The notes below the pieces were generated by a model. That model ran no database searches. It worked only from the letters and a program-made list of their open reading frames with translations, and was not told where the DNA came from. Made by a program: the position numbers and the translations under genes. Shown one piece after another: positions 15,890-21,467 of a stretch of DNA of 21,467 nucleotides. Each line of letters starts with the position of its first letter. The stretch's first letter is position 1. The DNA lies in the IMG/VR virus record IMGVR_UViG_3300006080_000170, positions 1-21,467 of that record; one strand, given 5' to 3'. The DNA comes from a virus.

Positions 15890-16900
15890 TTAGAATTCTA
15901 CTACTAACTTCAAATCCTCAATCTGATCAGGAGCACGAGTAATCGCACGTCTGTTTTCAAGATAGATTAACTGACCTGTTCCTTCTGTCATCGCTGCCGA
16001 TGCATCTGGATATACCGCAGATAATGCTTTAGTCACACCATCAACCAATAATGGATTACGTAGTAAACCAATTTGACGGAAGTCATCATTATCAGGGAAA
16101 CCGTCTGAAGTTTCTAAACGAACGTGGATTAGACCGTGATGGCATTTTGCCGTAAAGATAGCGTCTGAATCACCGAAATTAGATTGGTCTGAACCTACTA
16201 ATACCGCATCACCATAAATCACTGGCATCCAGTCGTTAGTGGTAGAGTTAATAATATCATTCAATTCTAATTTATACAAGAATCTCCAAGAATACGAATC
16301 GTCTGTTGAAATATCAGCAGCGTTCTGTAACGTTGGGTCACCAGTTACACCAGTTGGTTCTTGTGTAGCACCAGTAGGCAACCAAAGTCCACCACTGGTA
16401 TTTTGACAAAGAGTTCTAGAATCTTGAACACCACCATCGTAAACTCCACTAATATAACATTTGCCACTTGCTGGTTCAGCAACACACATATAGATATTAT
16501 ACTCTGAATTCATTACAACTGAATGGTATCCAATCTTTGAAACGAATGAACGTCCTGGTTCAGGAATTCCTTGAACACCTGCAGCCGCGTCGCCGTCAAA
16601 GGCATACGGGTCACCAGTGTCCCAATCGATACGAGGAAGTACAGGAGAGATATCATCATTCTGAATACGTTTAGCACCCACAATATCAGTCCAAAATTGT
16701 CCTTCATGCTCGTCTAATGGGTCTGGTAATGTAAAGTTACCCGAACCCTCATCATTTCCCGCTGCGTCATTTGCCCACGGTGTACTTCTTCCAAATCCCA
16801 AATATAGGTAGTTATCGTCCGCCGCACCAGTTGCTTTGAACTGGTCGATGAACACCATCAAGTTTTGAGTTCTAAATTTGCTGGTTACAATAGCACCCAT
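15890..16900 (-). CDS. 8: Baseplate wedge protein gp8 (T4 gene 8 homologue)
   Basis: At 336 residues it matches the length of T4 gp8 (334). Shared stretches recalled from T4 gp8 include AIVTSKFRT at the start, FGRS-x-PW near residue 35, an IPRRDW-like segment (LPRIDWDTGDPY here), a cysteine-containing GG-x-W-x-P segment, and a C-terminal GQLIYLENR-x2-I followed by DQ-x-EDLKLVVEF, which parallels the T4 end. In T4, two gp8 subunits join gp7, gp10, gp6, gp53 and gp25 in each of six baseplate wedges. ATG at 16900 is supported by TAAGGAG at 16907-16913. Two late-promoter boxes lie just upstream and the DUF4815 gene follows after 66 bases, so it probably heads a late structural transcript. Confidence 0.95.
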   Translation of the reverse strand: MGAIVTSKFRTQNLMVFIDQFKATGAADDNYLYLGFGRSTPWANDAAGNDEGSGNFTLPDPLDEHEGQFWTDIVGAKRIQNDDISPVLPRIDWDTGDPYAFDGDAAAGVQGIPEPGRSFVSKIGYHSVVMNSEYNIYMCVAEPASGKCYISGVYDGGVQDSRTLCQNTSGGLWLPTGATQEPTGVTGDPTLQNAADISTDDSYSWRFLYKLELNDIINSTTNDWMPVIYGDAVLVGSDQSNFGDSDAIFTAKCHHGLIHVRLETSDGFPDNDDFRQIGLLRNPLLVDGVTKALSAVYPDASAAMTEGTGQLIYLENRRAITRAPDQIEDLKLVVEF

Positions 16901-16996
16901 ATTTTACTCCTTATCTAATAAATTAAATTCTTTAACAATAGTATTTATAATTAATATTTATAAACATTCTCTCATATTACTACAAAACTAACAAAC
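16901..16996 (-). promoter_or_regulatory. Intergenic leader with two T4-type late-promoter boxes before gp8
   Basis: Perfect TATAAATA boxes occur on the minus strand at 16942-16949 and 16955-16962, 42 to 62 bases before the gp8 ATG. Each would start a transcript some 30 to 50 bases upstream of the gene. The gap is very AT-rich and holds no convincing terminator for the upstream giant gene. Confidence 0.68.
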
Positions 16997-19900
16997 TTAA
17001 ACAGGAACAGGCCAAGTGTTTGAGTCGTCAATTATTGTCGTGTGTATGTGGTCACCCGGCTGTACTGCCGTTTCGACCCACTCTCCACCAAGTGCCACTT
17101 GCCCTTGGTATGTTATAACGTTATGTCCATCAAAATCACTAGTCTGGCCAACGATATTATACGCAATACCATTGTACGAAACTGTAACGGTATGGGTATA
17201 TATATCGGCATGAGTGCCATCTCGTTGAATCATTTCTATCGAACCACCCGCAACAAGATTCGCATATTCCGATTCTGTACACCAGTAATCGTGAGTATGG
17301 AAACCACCAGACAATAAGAACTTATGAATCGTAGTTCCTGTACCCTCTATTCTATCAAACATAGATAATGAACTTACGGTGAACAAACCATCTTCTCCAA
17401 CACCAGGATTATATTTCAAAGCATAACTATGATAATGCGATAAATTACCGTTTGGTGAATCGTAAAACACAATTCCGAAATTCGGGTCTTGAGCATTAAC
17501 GAGTTGATTAATAAAATCTAGTGATATAGGAGCACAAATTCTTCCAGCATACACACCTTCGGTATCTAGTGTACAACCATCGTATAATAAATGGTCATGA
17601 GAACCTTCACCATCGATGAATGTAGAATCAATCCATATCACTGGTGAAATATTTGCTTGTAAAATATCATTAACGTATGTTTTTCTTTCGGTTTCATCTT
17701 CAACAATAGTTGTTGATATGTTATCCGAATATGATGTGGATACAACCGTTGGTAATACTTCAAAACTATCACTACCATCCGAAAGGTATGTTACAATCGT
17801 TGTTGTAGTGTTAGTAGTAGAAGTTGTTGTCGTAGTAGTCGTTATTTGATCACTATATGTAAATATTATCGTAGTGTCACCAAAACCAGGAGTATTCGCA
17901 TACGTTGTTTCTACTGGGTTTAATTCGGTAGAAGTTGACGATTGTGTTACTACTGGGTCTAATAATAATACTTCATCAGTACTGACAACCCTTGTCACAT
18001 ATACCGAACCACCAATTTGTTGTCCGGCTGCTGTATCGTTTGGATTCCAATCAATTGTTAAGTTATGCCAGTGAAGTCCTTCAGCAGAGTTTAATAAAAC
18101 TGATAAGTAATATTTCAATGGGTCTTGAGTTCCATCTTCAATACCACCACGAATCCAAGTAGCAGAATAATAACAATAGAAAATATTTTCATCATCATTC
18201 CACTTAATTCTATATTCGTGGAAGTGCGCACCTTCTAATGAATCGTAAATTGTAACAGTAGTGATAATACCGTCAATCAATTGTGCCGCTTCCGTGGTTG
18301 TTAAACCACCAGCATACGAAATACTACCATCAGGGAATGGTCCAACAACAGTTCCTTCATGGAAGTGAGGGTGAGTTCCTCCTGGGTACGGATAACCAGG
18401 AGAGTCGAACTCTGGCATATCTTCAATTACAATAGTTTCACTGTACCCAGTTCCAGTGATGATACCATCTACTGAAATTGGATGCATATGCGAATGAGCA
18501 TAATCTAATGTATATTGAACACCATCACCCGTACTCCACATTTCAATTTCTTGAGCCTCGAATGAATCGTCTTGTGGTTGATATGTTATTAGGAATGCAT
18601 GGTAGTGATTATTCAACGCACTTGAATATATAACAACTTCGTCTAAAGTTCCGTTCTTCAATTTCGTTGTTTGTTCGGTGGTCATTGGTGTTGACCTTCT
18701 TCCAACATTTACTCCTGTTCCATCTAATGGTAGGTCGTCAAACTGATGAATATGGTCTGGTTCAGAACCACTTAGGTTTAACCAGTCATGAGCACCACCA
18801 ACAATCATTAAAGGTGCTTCAAACACAGGCTCTCCACTCCAACCAACCGATGATAAAATACCATCAACACTTGTTGGATGCTCGTGGGTTTGCTCGTCTA
18901 ATTTAAAGAATTCACCAGTACCGTAAACACCTTCAGTCCATTCCGAAATTTCTATTGAATAGAATTGTTTAGTTGCCGAATTGTATATAACTTCGTATTG
19001 ATGGTAGTGCCTCTTCTGGTCTTCCTCAACATGAATTGAAGAAAACAATGTAACTTTAGTTCCTTCAGGTTCATTTGCTAAAAGCTCTGCTTCTTCTCTA
19101 CTAATAGTTTTCGATGTTCTACCATAATTGACACCAAACGTATCTAACAACTCATTAGATAAATAATGTTGATGAGATGATTTGGCAAATTCATTAGAAT
19201 AACCGATAGAAATAGTCGGTGCGGTTAAGATATACGTGTATCCGCTAGTTTCTTCAGATGGTGGTGCCCAAGCAGTATCTGCTCCAATATCATATGGTTC
19301 CCATAATCCAGTATCTTCGTTATAACGCCAACCCGCAGAAGCACCAATTGGAATTTGATCATCTACCCTATGACTCCATGCTGTGTCTGTTGGGTGAACG
19401 TGAGATGCTGGGTCGTTGTGAGTCCAAACAGGCCAGAACGAATCCCAGTTTTCCATTTGAATATCAGAAATTTCAACACAATTAAATTCACCAACTATAT
19501 GGTCATATGTAACTTCATATCCGTGTACGTGAGCAGTTTCACTTGAAGGAATTTGTTCAGGTGCGTTAGGAATATCAACAGAATTATATAAATCCGTGAT
19601 TTTATACATTGTAGTGTTATTTGGTCCAGCACCGTATGGTGCTTGGAATGTATTAATACCTAAACGTGTAGCAAATATAATTTCACCATCAACCGTTTCG
19701 CCCATTGTTAATATAGACTCACCCATAGTGGTTAAATCTACAACTTCGGTATCAGGATTCCAAATTGATAATGGAGTTCTATCATATGCTAAATCAGTAC
19801 CGTAAGAAACAAACTCTAACACATCGTGTCCTTCAGGGTTTGTTTGTCCGATAATTACAAATTCTGAATATTGTGAAGACCAAATTATAGTAAACGTGTG

Positions 19901-21467
19901 AGTGTAAAACTCTGCGTGAGTTAAATCTGATTGAACCGTTGTAATCGTCTGTCCTGGATTGTCTTTCAAGAATTGTACTTCAGAACCAGTCAAATCAATC
20001 GTATGACCGTGAGTTGCTCCATTAACTGGATTTGCCAATACATTGAAATGCGCCGAGTTTCCGTCAAAGTTCTCAGTCAGTGTATATAAATGACCTGAAG
20101 TGCCACCCCAATTAGTTGACCAATCACCAAAGATATACTTACCTTGTAACTCTACAATAGAACCACGATAAACAAATCCTCCTAAAATTGAAATACCAGT
20201 ACCGTGAGAATACTCATGAATTGGTTTTTTCAAATCAAGCATATATTCAACGGTAGTAGGATAACCTAAATCAATAGCAATTTGATCAATCAGTCCTTGG
20301 TCTAATTCGAATTCGTGATATGCTTCAATAACTCTCCAACCATAGTTGCCACCTTTCTCGACAATATTGATTTCTTCAAACTTGTCTTGTCCAACATCAG
20401 CTGCCCATAAACGTCCTGTGATATCAAAAGAGAATCTCCACGGATTTCTGAAACCCATTGCCCATATTTCAGGTTTGTATGCTTCTGCTTCTGCTTGACC
20501 TTCTTTGTAAATATGATTTACGAAAGGGTTATCTGCGGGAATTGTGTAAGGCATTCCGTTCACAACATCTTCTGTAACATCAATACGAAGAATGTTACCT
20601 AATAAGTTTGTTGGATTTTGAGCATTACCATATGGACCATGTCCTCCGTGTCCTGTTGCCCATGAAGTATCACCAGCAGAACCACCATCACCTAATCCAA
20701 TGTATAACATACCGTCTGGACCAAATGCTAATTCACCACCATTGTGATTAAAATCGGGTTGAGGAATAGTCATCAAAATTCGTTCAGAAGAAATATCGGC
20801 TGCGAATTTGTCTTCACCAGCAGTGAATTCAGAGATGACAGTTGACGAAAGTGGGAAACCCCAAGCACCAGTACCACCACCTTGTTCGGTCATGTAATAA
20901 ACGTAAAACTTTCCATTGTTTGCGTAATCAGGATGGAATGCTAATCCAAGCACACCACGTTCGTCATAGTTAGCAAAAGAACCTAATCCAATAACGTGCT
21001 GAAGGGATGTTAAATCTAGTAATAATGTTTTATCACCATCTACGTCATTCATTAATTTGATGTATCCACTTTGGTCAACAATAGCAAAAGGATATTGAGT
21101 TGTTGCGTCAAGAGAGAAATTAGCTACAATCGCAGGGTTAGAATATGCGTCATCAATAATTCGTTCTTTGTAAATTTCGTCACTGTATTCGTCTAAATCG
21201 AGTTGATTAATTACACCGTCTTTGTTGAAGTCAATTCGAGGATAACCATCAGGCATAACTTCTAACAAATATGCCCACAAATCTGTATGAGCAGTCGTAA
21301 TACCATTCATATGATCCATGACTGTGTGAGTCACATGAATCCACATAGCACGTTCGGACGAAGTCAATAAATACGGTAATGGGAACGATTCAATCGTGGC
21401 AATGTCGGTATCAGTACCTATTAAGTCTACACCAATCAAATCGCCCGTAGCACCAACTCCTGGAACT
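16997..21467 (-). CDS. Giant virion protein with sugar-dehydrogenase propeller and HxH repeats, 5' end beyond the window
   Basis: The frame is open to the right edge (at least 1489 codons) and ends with TAA at 16997. The first in-frame initiator is a TTG at 21439 with no Shine-Dalgarno and coding sequence upstream, so the gene almost certainly begins outside. Numbering from that TTG: an EF-hand/dockerin-like loop at 70-81 (DFNKDGVINQLD); a glucose/sorbosone dehydrogenase-type beta-propeller at about 106-615; an HxH module inserted in it at 474-545; degenerate ~130-residue HxH repeats at about 752-1447, interrupted by a threonine-rich linker at 1200-1214. No signal peptide, transmembrane segment or trimerisation chaperone is visible. 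Lying immediately upstream of gp8 under late control, it is most likely a tail-associated adhesin or fibre; enzymatic activity is possible but unproven. Confidence 0.9.
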   Translation of the reverse strand, partial: VPGVGATGDLIGVDLIGTDTDIATIESFPLPYLLTSSERAMWIHVTHTVMDHMNGITTAHTDLWAYLLEVMPDGYPRIDFNKDGVINQLDLDEYSDEIYKERIIDDAYSNPAIVANFSLDATTQYPFAIVDQSGYIKLMNDVDGDKTLLLDLTSLQHVIGLGSFANYDERGVLGLAFHPDYANNGKFYVYYMTEQGGGTGAWGFPLSSTVISEFTAGEDKFAADISSERILMTIPQPDFNHNGGELAFGPDGMLYIGLGDGGSAGDTSWATGHGGHGPYGNAQNPTNLLGNILRIDVTEDVVNGMPYTIPADNPFVNHIYKEGQAEAEAYKPEIWAMGFRNPWRFSFDITGRLWAADVGQDKFEEINIVEKGGNYGWRVIEAYHEFELDQGLIDQIAIDLGYPTTVEYMLDLKKPIHEYSHGTGISILGGFVYRGSIVELQGKYIFGDWSTNWGGTSGHLYTLTENFDGNSAHFNVLANPVNGATHGHTIDLTGSEVQFLKDNPGQTITTVQSDLTHAEFYTHTFTIIWSSQYSEFVIIGQTNPEGHDVLEFVSYGTDLAYDRTPLSIWNPDTEVVDLTTMGESILTMGETVDGEIIFATRLGINTFQAPYGAGPNNTTMYKITDLYNSVDIPNAPEQIPSSETAHVHGYEVTYDHIVGEFNCVEISDIQMENWDSFWPVWTHNDPASHVHPTDTAWSHRVDDQIPIGASAGWRYNEDTGLWEPYDIGADTAWAPPSEETSGYTYILTAPTISIGYSNEFAKSSHQHYLSNELLDTFGVNYGRTSKTISREEAELLANEPEGTKVTLFSSIHVEEDQKRHYHQYEVIYNSATKQFYSIEISEWTEGVYGTGEFFKLDEQTHEHPTSVDGILSSVGWSGEPVFEAPLMIVGGAHDWLNLSGSEPDHIHQFDDLPLDGTGVNVGRRSTPMTTEQTTKLKNGTLDEVVIYSSALNNHYHAFLITYQPQDDSFEAQEIEMWSTGDGVQYTLDYAHSHMHPISVDGIITGTGYSETIVIEDMPEFDSPGYPYPGGTHPHFHEGTVVGPFPDGSISYAGGLTTTEAAQLIDGIITTVTIYDSLEGAHFHEYRIKWNDDENIFYCYYSATWIRGGIEDGTQDPLKYYLSVLLNSAEGLHWHNLTIDWNPNDTAAGQQIGGSVYVTRVVSTDEVLLLDPVVTQSSTSTELNPVETTYANTPGFGDTTIIFTYSDQITTTTTTTSTTNTTTTIVTYLSDGSDSFEVLPTVVSTSYSDNISTTIVEDETERKTYVNDILQANISPVIWIDSTFIDGEGSHDHLLYDGCTLDTEGVYAGRICAPISLDFINQLVNAQDPNFGIVFYDSPNGNLSHYHSYALKYNPGVGEDGLFTVSSLSMFDRIEGTGTTIHKFLLSGGFHTHDYWCTESEYANLVAGGSIEMIQRDGTHADIYTHTVTVSYNGIAYNIVGQTSDFDGHNVITYQGQVALGGEWVETAVQPGDHIHTTIIDDSNTWPVPV
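17100..19185 (-). repeat. Array of about four degenerate ~130-residue HxH repeats
   Basis: Units begin near SSHQHYL, PDHIHQF, HPHFHEG and GSHDHLL. A full unit reads HxH, then GVN-x-GR, an E-rich helix (SREEAELL, TTEQTTKL, TTTEAAQL, SLDFINQL), a second HxH (HYHQY, HYHAF, HFHEY, HYHSY), an F-x-x-x-EIS-W strand, and in the first two a third site (HEHP, HMHP) followed by SVDGI-x-x-x-GW/GY. Units are too diverged to align simply at DNA level. With the copy in the propeller and earlier sites the gene carries about 16 HxH sites. Confidence 0.7.
17798..17842 (-). repeat. Threonine-codon tract (15 codons, 13 threonine)
   Basis: Residues 1200-1214 of the right-edge giant protein are 13 threonines with one serine and one asparagine, written with mixed ACT, ACA and ACG codons. 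It separates the third and fourth HxH repeats and looks like a flexible or extended linker. Confidence 0.85.
19594..21125 (-). other. Glucose/sorbosone (PQQ-type) dehydrogenase beta-propeller domain
   Basis: The blade motifs are in family order: RGVLGLAFHPDYANNG, PDFNHNGGELAFGPDG with YIGLGDGG, NLLGNILRID, PEIWAMGFRNPWRFSFD, a DVGQ-x4-EINIV-x-KGGNYGW stretch, PIHEYSHG with GGFVYRG, and YIFGDW. The histidine of NHNGG (232), R285 and the R331-N332 pair match positions of the catalytic base and cofactor-side residues in soluble aldose dehydrogenases and HIPL-type relatives. The last blade (GESILTMGETVDGEIIFATR, MYKI) follows an inserted HxH module. PQQ use is inferred from the family. Confidence 0.85.
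19808..20028 (-). repeat. HxH module inserted into the sugar-dehydrogenase propeller
   Basis: Residues ~474-545 read ATHGHTIDLTGSEV, QSDLTHAEFYTHTFTIIW and PEGHDVLEF. This is the same module as at 3925-4310, placed between the strand after GDW and the final blade of the propeller. Confidence 0.7.
21197..21232 (-). other. EF-hand/dockerin-like calcium loop
   Basis: The 12-residue loop DFNKDGVINQLD has D1, N3, D5, G6, I8 and D12 in place. Only one loop is seen, so it is more like a single dockerin or calcium-adhesin loop than a paired EF-hand. Confidence 0.7.

Noticed and set aside
17798-17842. CRISPR-like or intergenic microsatellite
   Set aside because: The tract is in frame inside a long coding sequence and encodes a threonine linker; there are no spacers or repeated units of CRISPR size.
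21437-21439. TTG as start of the right-edge giant gene
   Set aside because: There is no ribosome site before it, and the frame continues to the window edge with glycine/valine-rich codons that look coding. The gene is treated as cut at its 5' end.

Overview
The window looks like the late structural region of a large tailed phage of the T4 superfamily, probably a marine myovirus. It is AT-rich and every supported gene lies on the minus strand, so transcription runs from high to low coordinates. Three things point to a T4-like phage: a full-length homologue of the T4 baseplate wedge protein gp8 (16900-15890), a DUF4815-type giant virion protein directly after it (15823-10313), and pairs of the T4 late-promoter box TATAAATA in the two longest intergenic gaps. 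The modular giant proteins (HxH motifs, glycine-tyrosine repeats, cupredoxin-like domains, jelly-roll modules) resemble those of marine T4-like phages. No host can be named from this sequence.

Layout in order of transcription: (1) a giant protein of at least 1489 codons that enters from the right edge without its 5' end and ends at 16997. It carries an EF-hand-like loop, a glucose/sorbosone (PQQ-type) dehydrogenase beta-propeller and a long array of histidine-rich HxH repeats. (2) A 96-base gap with two late-promoter boxes. (3) gp8. (4) A 66-base gap with a small hairpin. (5) The 1836-residue DUF4815 protein. (6) and (7) Two tiny genes of 67 and 63 codons. (8) A 2422-residue mosaic protein with cupredoxin-like domains, glycine-tyrosine repeats, HxH modules, jelly-roll modules and a C-terminal IPT/TIG-like domain. 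(9) A 90-base gap with two overlapping late-promoter boxes. (10) A giant protein that starts at 2522 and is still open at base 1 (at least 840 codons), with a fibre-like helical N-terminus followed by the same kinds of modules.

Genes 5 to 8 form a very tight cassette with gaps of 10, 12 and 13 bases. Each Shine-Dalgarno sequence overlaps the stop codon of the gene before it, so translation is probably coupled. The most likely reading is a baseplate, fibre and adhesin locus: gp8 and the DUF4815 protein belong to the baseplate/tail structure, and the three mosaic giants are probably fibres or decoration proteins that contact the host or extracellular polymers.

The least ordinary content is the sugar-dehydrogenase propeller with its key motifs intact inside a probable virion protein, with an HxH module inserted in it, together with an amicyanin-like copper site (C-x2-H-x2-M) in a neighbouring virion protein. 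No RNA genes, CRISPR arrays, insertion sequences or integration sites were seen.
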